64,000 bases of DNA from Prorocentrum cordatum. Taxonomy: Eukaryota; Sar; Dinophyceae; Prorocentrales; Prorocentraceae. The DNA lies in the NCBI GenBank assembly GCA_963575745.1, contig CAUYUJ010017903.1:15001-79000 (forward strand). The letters run 5' to 3'. Both the position numbers and the translations under genes were made by a program. The number at the start of each line of letters is the position of its first letter. Within the stretch, counting starts at the first letter, position 1. The notes beneath the pieces are model-generated. The model made no database searches. It saw nothing but the letters and a program-made list of their open reading frames with translations, and was not told the origin of the DNA. This document shows positions 20,411-31,037 of the stretch, one piece after another.

Positions 20411-20535
20411 ACTACCCGCGGCCCCCCCCGTCCAGGTCCAGGGGAGGGGGTAGGGGGAGGGGTAAACCCCTCCCCAAGGGGGAAGAGGGAGGGGTGGAAG
20501 AGGATCTGCTCTAGACCACCTACGCCCAGAGGGCT

Positions 20536-20598
20536 GGTGGGACTCGTCCTTCCGAGAAGGCCGTCTCCTTCTCACTTCCTCCCCTCGCTCGCCGCCGG
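20536..20598 (+). mobile_element. Right half of a TCGGCGGCGAGC-type MITE
   Basis: TCCGAGAAGGCCGTCTCCTT, CTCACTTCCTCCCCTCGCTC and GCCGCCG match the right end; the left end is absent. Confidence 0.6.
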
Positions 20599-21193
20599 CG
20601 TCCGCCGCCGCCCGCAGGAGTGCCGACACTGCCACCTCTGCCCCGAGGGGGAGATCCAGGCGCTCTCTCGGGAGGGGAAGGTCGGGCAGGCGAGGGCGGG
20701 GGCGTGGGGTGGGGGGGGGCTTCGGGAGGGGAGGGGCAGGAGGAGAGCGGGATGTGGATCAGGCGATCGCGAACATGGATTAAGGGAAGGCGTGGATTGG
20801 CGACGGGTCCCGTCTCCACGGGAAAGCGCGGATTTCCGCGGCCGAGCGAGGCGGCGCCGGCCGCATTTTGGGGAGGGCACCTCCTCCGCCCCATTGATTT
20901 GGCGACCGCGCGCCAAAGTCCAAAGTCCATGGATCGCTAATCCATGTTTGCGCGCCCCCGAGTGGAGGAAGCGGCGCGGGGCAGGAGGGGGGGAGGGGGC
21001 GGAGGAAGGACTAAGGAACGGCAAAGGAGCCCGGTGCGGAGGGGGCGGGTCTCGGGAGGACGGCGAAAGGGGGGGACGGCAGAGGAGAGGGTGACGGGGG
21101 AGGGGGGGGGCCGCAGGAGCAGGGGGGGCCTAAGACCGGGGGCCGGGGGAAGAGGGCTGGAAGGGGGGATCGGGGGCAACGACAGGGGGGGAT
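20599..21193. other. G-rich sequence, no gene recognised
   Basis: Long G runs and AGGAGG words; no repeat unit or domain stands out. Confidence 0.4.
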
Positions 21194-21354
21194 AGGCATA
21201 GGGGGGATGCATCGACCCCCAATCGCTCATTGCGTCGACCCCCAATCGCTCATTGATCGACCCCGAATCGCTCATTGATTCACTGTCGGAGGCCTATCGC
21301 CGATCTATCGGCGATGTATCGCCGATTCCAGGTCGATGCATCCCCCCCTATGCC
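21194..21354. mobile_element. Short element with GGCATAGGGGGGATGCATCG ends
   Basis: Left GGCATAGGGGGGATGCATCG plus ACC; right GGTCGATGCATCCCCCCCTA plus TGCC, inverted complements with one extra base. Inside, CGACCCCCAATCGCTCATTG occurs three times, followed by GCCGATCTATCGGCGATG. 161 bp. Only this copy is seen. Confidence 0.6.
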
Positions 21355-21806
21355 AGTCCCCCCCTATCGTTGCCCCTCAGAAGAGAAAGGAAATGGGCGA
21401 CCTCGGGACATTGGGAGGGGCGGTGAGAAGGGGGAGCGGTGGTGAGGGTGGAATACTGAGCGAGGGAGGATGCGACCTGGGGAGAGTCTGATTCGCGTCG
21501 CGGTACGGCTCACTGGCAGGAGGCGGAAAAGGGGGAGGAGGCGGGAGCCGGAGGGATGAGGCGGGGGAGGTTGGGTGGAGGAGATGACGGGGAGGGGCGG
21601 ACAGGGAGAAGGTGAAAGAGGAGGCTGGGAATATGGATGTGGTCGGCAGAGTACGAGGATAATTACTTTTGACAGGAGGAGACGGAAGCGCAGGCGCAGG
21701 AGGAGGAGGAGGACAAAGGAAGGAGGGCGGGTTGCCGCGGTGTCGCGCAGGGAAGCGGTTCGGAGCCGTGGGGTCCTTTTTCTTGATCGAGGCGATGGCA
21801 TTGGAT
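21355..21806. other. No feature recognised
   Basis: Purine-rich on the plus strand; long minus-strand open frames are Pro/Ser/Leu-rich low complexity. Confidence 0.4.
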
Positions 21807-21950
21807 TTGGCATCGCTCGGACGTGTTTCGTCCCAGGGAGGACAGCGCCGGAAGCCCTGCACCCTCTGGGGAGCTTTGTGGATCACCTCGAGAAGGAACC
21901 ACGCACGAAGCAAAACAATGCACAGGGAATGGACGTCCGAGCGATGGCAA
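21807..21950. mobile_element. TTGGCATCG-type MITE, copy B (best-preserved ends)
   Basis: Left TTGGCATCGCTCGGACGTG, right TGGACGTCCGAGCGATGGC plus AA: nearly perfect inverted repeats of about 20 bp. Interior ACCACGCACGAAGC and CACAGGGAATGG. 144 bp. Confidence 0.85.
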
Positions 21951-22364
21951 GTAGAGTGGGCTCTCGGTGACTTGTTCGCGACACGCTTGCTGTGAGCCCT
22001 ATTATCCTGACATTGGTATCAACACTAATGTATTTCACTGGCCTTGAGGATGTCCGCCTGTCCCAGCGCACCTGATCCAACAAAAACGACGAGCACTTCG
22101 CAAGGGGAGGAGGTGAAGAAGGTGACTGGGATGAACGCGAAAGAGAAGGACAATGATGTGGAGATTATTTGGATTGCGCAGCCGCTCAGGGGGACCGGCG
22201 CATGTCAGAGCAATACAACCAATGATGCAGAGTGAATGTTTAGCATATGAGTGGAAGTCACCTCCAGCGGGGCGCGGGGTAGCGAGGAGGCGCTGTGCGA
22301 TTCTGGGCAGCTCATATCGCAGTATAGACGTGTATAGCCATAAGCTAAGCGCAGCATAGGAGTA

Positions 22365-22540
22365 CAGTGGGGGCTAATGCCAAGAAGCACCCTGCTTGCC
22401 TCCAGGGTGCACTGGGTTTCTTGGGTTTCAATGGTTCTGCTATGGAGAGCGTGATGTTCCCACACCGAGAGTCCGTGGACGTCCTGGTGTCTCAGGACTG
22501 GGTTTCTTATGGAAGGTTTCTTGTGGTCGGGCCCCTACTG
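22365..22540 (+). mobile_element. CAGT-type MITE, copy 2, flanked by TA
   Basis: TA (22,363-22,364), CAGTGGGGGCTAATGCC at the left, TCGGGCCCCTACTG at the right, TA (22,541-22,542). Interior AAGAAGCACCCTGCTTGCC and GGAAGGTTTCTTGTGG. 176 bp. Confidence 0.85.
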
Positions 22541-22736
22541 TACCTTTACTGCTACCCATGCCTGGATTTCGCCTTGTTGGGGCCTCCTGGGAGGCCCTCG
22601 TCACCATCGCTGCGTTTGCCTCGAACTTCTGGGCAGAACCGCACCCCGGTAGAGGCCTGGGGAGTAGCAGTATCAGTAATTCGTGGTTTTCCCACCACTT
22701 CTTGCCATCTCCACGAACGAGGATATATCCGTTCCA

Positions 22737-22754
22737 GAGCGTTCCGGAACGCTC
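22737..22754. other. Perfect 18-bp palindrome
   Basis: GAGCGTTCCGGAACGCTC, followed by two more imperfect AGAGCGTTCC/AACGCTCT words up to about 22,780. Could be a protein-binding or cruciform site; nothing else supports a role. Confidence 0.5.
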
Positions 22755-22979
22755 TTAGAGCGTTCCCTAACGCTCTGAGAAGGCCACGGCTCTTAATGCA
22801 TCTTCACGAGCCGCCGGATCTCAGATATCGTTTCGATGTATCATCGTCCGATGTTATCATTTTCTCGGTTCCGTCTTAGGCAACGTCGCATTGTTCTTGA
22901 GCGATTGCAGGCATTTATATAATAACAACAATGATGTTAAACATATGTCTCTCTCTATATATATATGGTCATGACGAAC

Positions 22980-24035
22980 ACAGGAGGAGGAGGTGCAGGA
23001 GGAAGAGGATGAGGAGGAGAAGGGTCGAGGATCGTGGAGGAGGATCGAGGATCGAGGAGGAGGATCGCGGTCCGGAGCGACGACTGCGGGCATGATTGCA
23101 TGGTCCACAGGCGGGGCCTCAGGGGCCCGCTTTGGAGCTCGAAGGGCGCAGGCCTGCGAGCTGGAGGCGTGCTGGCGGCATGCTGCCGTAGACGCTCGTG
23201 CATGGGCGGCCTCGAGGAGTATCGAGGAGGAGGATCGAGGATCGCGGAGGAGCATCGAGGAGGAGGATCGAGGCGGAGGCGGAGGAGGAGGAGGAGGAGG
23301 AGGAGGAGGAGGAGGATCGAGGAGGAGGATCGAGGATCGAGGAGGAGCATCGAGGAGGAGCATCGAGGCGGAGGCGGAGGAGGAGGAGGAGGAGGAGGAG
23401 GATCGAGGAGGAGGATCGAGGAGGAGGAGGAGGAGGTTCGAGGAGGAGGATAATCTTTTGGTAACCGCTTGCGGGGTCCCGCGTACTAGGACGGCGGCTG
23501 AGGAGGAGGAGGAGGAAGAGAAGAGAGGAGGAGGAGGAAGGAGGAGGAGGAGGAGGAGGAGGAGGAGGAGGAGGAGGAGGAGGGAGGAGGAGGAGGAGGG
23601 GAGCAGAGCAGGAGGAGGAGGAGGAGGAGGAGGAGGAGGAGGATCGAGGAGGTGGCGAGGATCGAGGATCGATGAGGACGAGGCGGAGGAGGAGGAGGAA
23701 GAGGAGGAGGAGGAGGAGGAGGAGGAGCAAGGCAGCGGGAGATGACGGAGAAGGACAGCACGCCGCGGACGTGGACTTGCCTACCGATCGCGCGCACGCG
23801 CACAGGCCCGCCGCAAGATGAAGCTCACGATGCTGAGGCAGCAGAAGGGCGGCCCAGACGTCGGCGAGGCCTCCCGCAGTCAGCGCCAGCTTCCGGAGGA
23901 GCATCGAGGAGGAGGAGGAGGCGGAGGAGGAGGAGGCGAAAGAGGAGGAGGGTCGAGGATGAAGGATCGAGGATCGAGGAGGAGAAGGAGAAGGAGGAGG
24001 AAGAGGAGCACTGGTTGGATGAGGAGGAGGGGGAG
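22980..24035. repeat. Purine-rich (GGA)n tracts with GGATCGAGGAGGA units
   Basis: (GGA)n blocks alternate with GGATCGAGGAGGA and CATCGAGGAGGA, interrupted by short unique stretches at 23,070-23,215, 23,455-23,500 and 23,745-23,895. Arg/Glu/Gly-rich ORFs on the plus strand and Ser/Leu-rich ORFs on the minus strand are by-products of composition. Confidence 0.9.
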
Positions 24036-25063
24036 GACCGCTGATGGAGAATCGAGTTCTACGGCAATTTACTAGCCAGTGTTGCTCCTCGCAGGCTTCA
24101 GAAGCTTCTAGAGGCTCCCAGGGAATCCGTGGAGCTCTCGAGACTTTTGTTGCTTGTTTTCTGCCGATCGTGGTTGTCTTTCTTGTTCTCTTCTGCGCAG
24201 TCTTACTCCTCCAGTCTTACTGCTCCCGCTTGGATGTCCCGCCATCGTATGCGTCACAGCTTTCGAGCGCAACTGTTCTACTACACAAGATTGGCATGAC
24301 ATCTGCGTCGGACTGGCTCTGCAAAGGGCAACGTGGAACGTTGGGAGTGTTATGTCCTCTCCAATTGGGCCGCCATTGATGAGGGCTTCTCTACCCCGCC
24401 ACTGGTTGCTACATGCGACGCGGTGGCCGACCCACAGTCGACTCGCACAAGCATGCCAGATGCCATCCAGTTTACGGGCCCATGTGCGCGACTCTGCGAG
24501 CGAGCAGCGGAGGAGCGTGCGTGGAATCATGTTCGTGTGCAGTACTTGAACTGAATAGTTTCCGGCGAGCACGAGACGCGCTGATCTGCCCGCCCACTCG
24601 CGTGCACGCCCGCGCGAGCCGACCGCAGCGTACGAATCCGATCCGATCGGATCTTGCTCCTCCAGCCTCCTCCATCCTCATCGCTGCTCCGCCATCCTCC
24701 CCCTCTCCCCCGTCATCCTCCCTCCCTCCGCCGCCCCTTCGATCATCCAGCTTCTGGCCTCCCGTTGTTGGCAGCGCACGGTCAATGCCAGCGACGTCGA
24801 CGAGTTTGAGGTCTGCTGGACACCGCCAAGATGCAGCCCAAACTGCGCAGCATCACCAGAGCAAGCAGGGATTGCTGGGCTGCCGTACCAGGCCGACCAC
24901 TGCTGCGCAGATCGCGCTGAGGCTTTGGTTATCGCTCGTGCAGGGCCGCTCGACCATTGACCCACGGCGTTGGCCCCGACGCTGCCAGGCCCGGGCTATG
25001 CCGCTGCGGACGCGGCCGAGGGCGAGACTCCTGGGGCGCAGGCCTGACCATCAGAGGAGGAAC
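24036..25063. other. Unrecognised, repeat-poor stretch
   Basis: The longest repeat-poor stretch outside the retroelements. Open frames of 70-230 codons occur on both strands, none with a recognisable domain. A plus-strand word ATWNVGSV near 24,328 recalls the start of a LINE endonuclease, but nothing downstream supports it. Confidence 0.4.
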
Positions 25064-25193
25064 TTGGCATCGCTCGGAAGTGTGCACTGTTAGCGGCGGG
25101 GACCATCCAGGAGCATCCTGGATCCTCTCGCTCGCGAAACAACACGCACGAATCCGAAGCATGCGCTGAGACTGGACGTCCGAGCGATGGCAA
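25064..25193. mobile_element. TTGGCATCG-type MITE, copy C
   Basis: Left TTGGCATCGCTCGGAAGTG, right TGGACGTCCGAGCGATGGC plus AA. Interior CAGGAGCATCCTGGATCC. 130 bp. Confidence 0.85.
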
Positions 25194-25501
25194 GGGAACA
25201 GGTGCGAGGAGGACGTCGACTGCAGAATCGACTTGCCCCTCAAGTGTTTATCTCGTCTTTTCTCGTCTAGAATGTATGTGCGAGAATGATGGCGCCACGT
25301 GTCCTACGTGCGCCGCGTAGTCTCTGGCCTGGAGTCGTTGGTGGCTTAGGGCAATTCCTGGGGCGCAGGCCTGGTCATCAGAGGAGGAACAGGTACTGAT
25401 ACCGCTGCCCTGGCCTCGTTTGGTCCGTTTCTGGGCCTCCTGGGAGGCCCTCGTCGCCACCGCTGGAGTCGTCTCGGAATCCTCGGGAGTACAGTAGGGG
25501 C

Positions 25502-25668
25502 CCGACTTCAAGAAACCTTCCACAAGAATCCCTACCCTGAGACCCCAGGACGTCCATTGATTTCTGGTGTGGGAACGTCATGCTTCCCATTGCAAAACCA
25601 TCGAACCTCCAGGAAACGCAGGGCACCCGGAAGGCAAGCAGGGTGTTTCTTGGCATGGCCCCCCACTG
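25502..25668 (-). mobile_element. CAGT-type MITE, copy 3 (inverted), flanked by TA
   Basis: TA, CAGTAGGGGCCCGACTTC at the left and TGGCATGGCCCCCCACTG, TA at the right: the family in the opposite orientation to the other copies. Interior AGGAAACGCAGGGCACCC is the complement of the usual interior. 167 bp. Confidence 0.85.
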
Positions 25669-25744
25669 TAGCCGTATCGGTACCTGTTCGTTTCCCCCAT
25701 TTATGGGACGCAGGCTTGGTCAGTTCTGCCGGCCAGTGTGCTGA

Positions 25745-25851
25745 CCTTGAGCGCAGCCCTTGCTGCAGCAGGTGATGATCCTTGCTGCAGCAAGGGCAGC
25801 ATGGGCTGCGCTCAATGTCATCACCTGCTGTAGCAAGGGCTGCGCTCAAGG
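25745..25851. repeat. 34-bp inverted repeat built of TTGAGCGCAGCCC words
   Basis: Left arm 25,745-25,778 (CCTTGAGCGCAGCCCTTGCT...) pairs with right arm 25,818-25,851 with one mismatch. The 39-bp loop contains CCTTGCTGCAGCAAGG, itself a perfect palindrome, and another TGGGCTGCGCTCAA. Related words continue to 25,995. Confidence 0.8.
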
Positions 25852-25989
25852 TGGCAAGGGTACTCAGCAAGGTGCTGTTGAGCAGCGACTGCCACCATGC
25901 CTTGAGCAGCGCTTGAGCAGCGCTGCTCAAGGCCTTACCCCGCTGCTCATGGCGCTTGCCATCAGGCATTACTTGCTGTAGCCAGGGCT

Positions 25990-26845
25990 GTGCTCAAGGT
26001 CCGCCACCCTTGCTTCACCTGGTGCCCTGCCCATCCAGAGGTGGAGCACTTCCTAGAGGGCCGGCTGGTTGCCAGCTTCTACGGCAACACTTGGGTTGAC
26101 TTCTTCGCGAATTCGGTTGCCCAGGGGCACTTTCCTTCTCGTGTCGTGCATGGTGCCTGCGCGGCTCACCTTTCAGATGCTCGCAGTGAGGCTCAGCTGA
26201 TCGCATGGCGGATGGCCAAGCTGGGCGAGCTGCATCATGGTACGGACGGCTTGGTGATTAAGACGTGGCGAATCCCAGCGCCCGCAGCACACGGACATGT
26301 GGTGTCAGTGTCAGGGCGCTAATTGTCTGGGGCCAGCATTCGGAGGGTTCTGGTGTTGTGCTCTGTGCGGGGTTACAGCAGGCACGGATGAGGCCAAATT
26401 GCGCCTCGAGCGCGCAGCCTGTGCGCCCTTGCCGCTGCAGAAATTAGAGGCTACTGCTGCCACCTGCTCTCTTTCTTCCTAGGCCTCTCTCCCTTCTGCC
26501 AGCGAGGAGGCTACAGCGGTCGCCCTTGCTGAGGTGGACCGTTACCTGAGCTCGCCCCCCATGTCTACCCCCTCGGCCACTAGTTTGTCTGCTCCTGTGG
26601 CAATTGCGTCCAGAAGGCCTCCGGAGATGTATTTTCTTTTTTACATGCTTCGGGCACACCACTTGGTCCCCGAAGGCCCCAGTGTGTCTTGCCTGAAGTG
26701 TGGAGGGCCCAAGCAACGGTTTCTCCGTCTCTTTCCTCCTCCTGCGTCTTCTCCGTGGCACCGCCCTCAAGACGGAGCGAGCGGTGGAGGCGTTTCGAGC
26801 GTGGCCCTCTTCCCTCGAACCCGGCGGAAGAAGGTCGTCCTCTAG
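25990..26845 (+). pseudogene. Retroelement C-terminal relic: end of RNase H and zinc-ribbon region
   Basis: The frame opened at 25,990 reads FTWCPAHPEVEHF and then SFYGNTWVDFFANSVAQGH, which matches the last part of a LINE-type RNase H domain (the GN..xD..A motif with the final catalytic Asp). After a frameshift near 26,315 a second frame reads GFWCCALCGVTAG (a CxxC finger), hits a TAG at 26,480-26,482, and continues in the same frame to VSCLKCGGPKQRF, a second CxxC. This resembles the zinc-ribbon C-termini of dinoflagellate non-LTR elements. No RT lies upstream, so it is a 5'-truncated, decayed fragment. The start at 25,990 is arbitrary. Confidence 0.6.
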
Positions 26846-26989
26846 AGTTGGGTTCCCACGGGCCTCAGCCTCGTCATTCGGTCGAGTGTGGTCTTAGCGG
26901 GCCTCGGCCCCCGTCCCTCCGCAGCTGGAACGTGGAGCGAGTGTGGAGGAGCACGGCATCACCTTCTTCATGCGCCTACTGCTGCTCCC

Positions 26990-27235
26990 CCCCTCCTCCT
27001 AGATCCTCGGTCGTCCTCCTTCTCCTCCTCCTCCTCCTCCTCCTCCTCCTCCGCCACGATCCTCGATTCTCCTCGTCGTCGTCGTCCTCCTTCTGGGATC
27101 CTGGACTCCTGATGGCTAGGGGGTCTTCAGACGCAGCCATCCCTCATCCTCCGTGAAACATCGATCCCTATCCTCCTCCTCCTCCTCCTCCTCCTCCTCC
27201 TCCTCCTCCTCCTCCTCCTCCTCCTGCGCGATCTT
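26990..27235. repeat. (TCC)n tracts
   Basis: Two TCC tracts (27,020-27,055 and 27,172-27,222) separated by CGTCGTCGTCGTCC and unique sequence; the reverse complement resembles the tract at 23-24 kb. Confidence 0.9.
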
Positions 27236-27399
27236 CGATCCTCGATCTCCTCGTCGTCGTTCTCGGCTTTGGCAGTCCTCCTCTCACCCGCCGGTGCTGC
27301 CTGCCCGCTGCTCTCCCCCCTCGCCTCTCTTCCCGCTTCCGCGCCCCGCCGCGTTCGCTCCGAGCCACCGCCCAGGGCGGTCCGTCCAAAGGAGGGGTC

Positions 27400-27570
27400 G
27401 GGGGTGGACAGACCTCCTACCCTGACACGTCGAGTAAGGAATTGGCCGTTCTCGGTTCGCGAGAGGGCGTCGCGGCCGTCGTTTTTGCGGGTCCAGGTCC
27501 GTCGATTTCGGTCCCAGGCCGTTTTCACTAAGGGGAGGTCTACTAAAGGGAGGTTTGTCCACCGCCGAGG
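27400..27570 (+). repeat. Dispersed repeat, copy 2 (partner at 2,925-3,105)
   Basis: CCTGACACGTCGAGTAAGG, GCGGGTCCAGGTCCGTCG, CCCAGGCCGTTTTCAC and AGGGAGGTTTGTCCACCGC in the same order as copy 1. Confidence 0.75.
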
Positions 27571-27582
27571 GGGGGGGGAGGG

Positions 27583-27618
27583 GCGCCGATCCGAAAAATC
27601 CGCGCGGACCTCCGAGTT
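27583..27618 (+). mobile_element. Right arm of an AAACT-type palindromic MITE
   Basis: GCGCCGATCCGAAAAATCCG, CGCGGACCTCCGAGTTT matches the right arm at 61,090-61,128; no left arm. Confidence 0.6.
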
Positions 27619-27870
27619 TTTATGTTTATGCCACTTTCTGTCCCCCTATCAAGGGAGGAAAAAAACACCCGGGCCCGATGACCGGCGTTTGTGCGAAGCG
27701 GCCCTGGGCGTTCACTGAACAGCCCTGCCCTGTTCGATGCCTTCGTTGGGTGCGTTTGCCAAACGGCTCCGCGTTTCGGGGTGATTCTTACGAGGGTGGA
27801 TTTTCTGGTCTACTCCCTTCGCGGGTTTTCTTGTTTGTCCTCTTCGGGGGGTGGGCGCAAGCCCAATCTA

Positions 27871-28036
27871 CAGTGGAAACCCATGCCAAGAAACACCCTG
27901 CTTGCCTCCAGGGTGCCCTGGACTTCTTGGGTTTCGATTGTTCTGCTATGGAGAGCGTGATGTGCTCCCACACCAAAAGTCAATTCACGTCCTCAGGTTT
28001 TCTCGTGGAAGGTTTCTTGTGGTCGAGCTCCTACTG
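27871..28036 (+). mobile_element. CAGT-type MITE, copy 4, flanked by TA
   Basis: TA, CAGTGGAAACCCATGCC at the left, GTCGAGCTCCTACTG, TA at the right. Interior AAGAAACACCCTGCTTGCC and TTCTGCTATGGAGAGCG. 166 bp. Confidence 0.85.
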
Positions 28037-28354
28037 TACTCCCCGGTGATCCTTCTCTTTTCATTGTTTTGCCGATCGGCGCGGGCCCTCGCACCCCCCC
28101 ACCTTCCCGCCCTGGTCTCCCTCACACGACGCATTGTTGCCAAGAGTGGCATTCAGCAGAGGTCAGGAGCCAGACCCCCACCCCTCTCCCCCCAATTTCG
28201 CCCAATGTCGAAGCGCCGGTAAGAACACGCTCGCCAGCGCCTTCCTACTTCATGCTTCTGCCCCCCTCTTGCGACCCATGGCGAGCCCCCCCCGGCGATT
28301 CTCGTTGAGAACGGTCGTCTGGGCCTCCCGGATGGGATCCCGAGTGGAGTTCGG

Positions 28355-28666
28355 TCGGGTATGTCCTTCTACAGGCAGATTTTGTACGAAAAATAGTCAA
28401 GTCAAGTCAAGTCACCCCGCTCGCACGAGGGCGGGCCCATATAGGGCGCGAGGGAAAAACAAGTTACAGTGCAAGCAGGAAGCGGCGGGCGTGCTCACTC
28501 ACAGAAATCCAAGAAGTCCTCCGTCATATCTGCCCAGGCAGCGTCGTCTTGCGCGGCTTCTTGCCACGATCCAAAAAAACAGAATTGTCGAGAGAGCACG
28601 AACATCGTCCCCAGATTATTTAATTTACTATTCTTAACGTTTTCTCCTGTAGAGGGACATGTCCGA
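28355..28666 (-). mobile_element. TCGGGC-type MITE, copy 4 (inverted, with ~160-bp insertion)
   Basis: Ends TCGGGTATGTCCTTCTACAG and CCTGTAGAGGGACATGTCCGA. The word AACATCGTCCCCAGATTATT is the reverse complement of the family interior, so the copy is inverted. It is 312 bp rather than about 150; the extra lies in the middle and includes AGTCAAGTCAAGTCAAGTCA. An additional right-end-like fragment (CTGTAGAGGGAGATGCCCGA) sits at about 28,684-28,703. Confidence 0.7.
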
Positions 28667-28703
28667 CTTAAAGGGTACAGTTTCTGTAGAGGGAGATGCC
28701 CGA

Positions 28704-29134
28704 CTTCAAGGGTAGAGTCGACCCGCATGGTAAGAATGAACGACTTTCCAAGCCTACCCGCCGGTCGTTGAAATGAGGTACGTCTAGGTTCCCAGATCCC
28801 AGTCTAATTTGATCCGCCTTCCTACTACAAGACTCGAACGCTTATCCCTCTCCCCTCCTTTTCGGGGGGCTGGCGGAGCTCCAACCTACTTCCAACGCCT
28901 TCCTACTTCATGGTTCTACCAACTTCTTTCGACCGACGGATAGTCTAGGCCTTCCAGATGAAGTCCGAGTAGAGGCGACCCGCATAGCAAGAATTAATAG
29001 TTTTCCAAGGTTGCCCTTGCATCCTGCCCCTTCGGGCCATCCTTGGCCGCTTTCGCTGGCCGCGACCCGCTCGCAGAATTTCGAAATGGCATCCTTATCG
29101 TGCATCCTTTTTCTACGGGTTGAATGTAGGCTAG
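28704..29134. other. No gene; small internal repeats
   Basis: CGACCCGCATRGYAAGAAT and ACTTTCCAAG words occur twice (28,725 and 28,978), and CGCCTTCCTACTTCATG occurs at 28,898 as well as at about 28,239. Likely decayed mobile sequence; unresolved. Confidence 0.5.
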
Positions 29135-29225
29135 GTCGAAGGATCGCGCCGCAACGCCGATGCGTCGCCGATGCGTCTCGATGTGGAGCCCGATCGTCTC
29201 CACGCCGAGGGCGCCGATGCCGAGC
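29135..29225 (+). repeat. Dispersed repeat related to 34,396-34,484
   Basis: GGATCGCGCCGCAACGCCGA, TCTCGATGTGGAGCCCGATC and GGCGCCGATGCCGA match the left part of the inverted-repeat element at 34.36 kb. Confidence 0.6.
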
Positions 29226-29253
29226 GGCCCGCCCGATGGGGGGGTGGGGCGGA

Positions 29254-29486
29254 GCGAGCCCTCCCCGGGTGATCCTCGTCGGGGGATTTTTGGGGGGGGC
29301 CCTGGCCAGCTTGGGGAAGGTCGGGGCGATTGGAAGAAAGGGAGCGGGAGGGCGGGGAGGGAGCAGAAAGGGGGGAGGGGGGGGGGGGTCGAGAAGAGAA
29401 CTCACAGGGCGGAGGAGGGCGAGGAGGATGGCGATGGGAGGAGGGGGGCTGCCGCCGAGCCCTCCCCCGGTGATCCTCGCCGGGTG
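29254..29486. repeat. ~30-bp direct repeat bounding a G-rich stretch
   Basis: GAGCCCTCCCCGGGTGATCC at 29,254 and GAGCCCTCCCCCGGTGATCC at 29,457, about 200 bp apart. Confidence 0.7.
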
Positions 29487-29778
29487 CCAGCCTGGGTACG
29501 GCAGGTGCGTGTCGTGTCTGCGCGGTGGCGACCCTGCCGCGGGCATGCAAGGTTGAACGTCGCAGGTGGCCCAGAATCGGTGAGTACCGCACGATCTGGC
29601 CGTGGAAATGCCGCCGACCTTGCAAGGTTAAACGATCCACGTGGTGACAGAAACCAATGCCGAAGTCGTCAAGACACGAACCAGCCGTACATCAGCATCG
29701 TGCCTGACCGATCTCACCCCCCAAGGTGGGGATAGGCCCCGCGAGCCCCGAAGGTAGCACTGCACATATCCCCTTCTG

Positions 29779-29820
29779 GGTGGTGGTGGTGGTGGTGGTG
29801 GTGGTGGTGGTGGTGGTGGT
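29779..29820. repeat. (GGT)n microsatellite
   Basis: Fourteen uninterrupted GGT triplets. Confidence 0.95.
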
Positions 29821-29996
29821 GCATCGGGCAATCGTGCCAGGGCCATACCAGTGGGAAGCATGATAGTTTCAACGACGGACGCCTGGTGGCATTCGGACCT
29901 AAAATTGGGGTCCCTGGCGCCTGACGGCCATTCGAGACGATGCGGGCACCCCCGGATGCCTCTCCGCGAGGCGCAGCTGCTGGAGAGCACCCCTTA

Positions 29997-30345
29997 GCTG
30001 GGATGCAACTCCTGGAAGGTGAGATTCTGTATTGGCGCTGGTATTTACGCGGTCGATGACCGACTTAATCTGGGCTCATCCGGCTTCATTTGGCTTAATC
30101 CCGCTTCATCCCGCTTGATGACTCGCACTCCAGCTTAACCCCGGGCTCAGTTTGGACCGCTCCGGTGAAGGGGCCTCCAATCGGGTCCCACCGCCCGTAA
30201 TATTCGTTCCAGCGAAGACCTCCCAGGAGTTGCCTCCTAACATTGTGTCCTCCTCTCTCCTCCAGTGTCTCCCCCTCTTTCTTCTCACGCCTCTGCTTTT
30301 CACCGCACTTTCTTCTCATTGCCCCTGCTTCCCTCTCATGCCCCC
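29997..30345 (+). repeat. ~0.3-kb dispersed repeat, copy 1 (partner at 60,334-60,630)
   Basis: GGGATGCAACTCCTGGAAGG, GCGGTCGATG, TAATCTGGGCT, GAAGACCTCCCAGGAGTTG and AACATTGTGTCCTCC are shared in order with 60.3 kb. The interior holds CTTCATCCCGCTT-like short repeats. No ORF is conserved. Confidence 0.75.
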
Positions 30346-30467
30346 CGCAGGTACCCAGCTGAGGCTTAGCTGGAAACCCGCCGAGAACCGAGGGGAACCC
30401 TCTGGTTCGATGCTCGTTTCGGGGACCTTCCTGGAGCCCACCTAACGGATCTGTTCGACCCCAGTTC

Positions 30468-30545
30468 GACTCAAGTTCGACTCAAGTTCGACTCAAGTTC
30501 GACTCAGGTTCGACTCAGGTTCGACTCAGGGTCGACCCAACTCGA
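30468..30545. repeat. 12-bp minisatellite (AGTTCGACTCAA)
   Basis: About six units of TTCGACTCAAG or TTCGACTCAGG. Confidence 0.9.
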
Positions 30546-30599
30546 CTGACGTTCGACGCAGCTTCGACGCACGAGTGGAGCGAGTGGCTCCAGGAAGGT

Positions 30600-31037
30600 C
30601 CCCAGAATGAGCATCCAGCTCTGGAAACTCGAGCCTGGAACCATCCCCCCCCGACGCCGCCGCCGCCGCCGCCCCCCCCCCCCTCCGCGCGCCGCTCGCC
30701 CGCCCGCAGGACGCCTCGCCGTCCCGCTTCGAGATGCAGCAGCTGGATGGGGGGGGGGGCCTCGTCGGGCGGCGTCGGGCGGCAGCAGGTCGGATGGCAA
30801 AGGACAGGCCAGCCACAGCTGGGGGAGCTGTGGTCCTCACCAGGGGGCCACATGCGAACCCCACCCTCCCCCTCAGAAATCGGGGGGGGTAGGGGTAGGG
30901 TTCGCGTGTGGCCCCCTACTTACCCCCCCCTGGGGGGCCCAATCGATGTCGACACCCCTCTCGAGAGATCGTCGACGCGAGGGGTTCCCCCAGGGGGGGG
31001 GCAAGGACCACCGCTCCCCCAGTTGTGGCTGGTCGGA
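30600..31037. other. No feature recognised
   Basis: Contains (CGC)n and C/G runs; open frames on both strands are low complexity. Confidence 0.4.

Noticed and set aside
22980-24035. Arg/Glu-rich and Ser/Leu-rich proteins on both strands
   Set aside because: Direct translation of GGA microsatellites; no unique segment long enough to be a domain.
24328-24550. LINE endonuclease start (ATWNVGSV)
   Set aside because: Only eight residues match and no catalytic motif follows.
25977-26000. Second spliced-leader-like sequence (CTGTAGCCAGGGCTGTGCTCAAG)
   Set aside because: It is a variant of the local repeat GCTGTAGCAAGGGCTGCGCTCAAGG found just upstream; the diagnostic ATTTTGG is missing.
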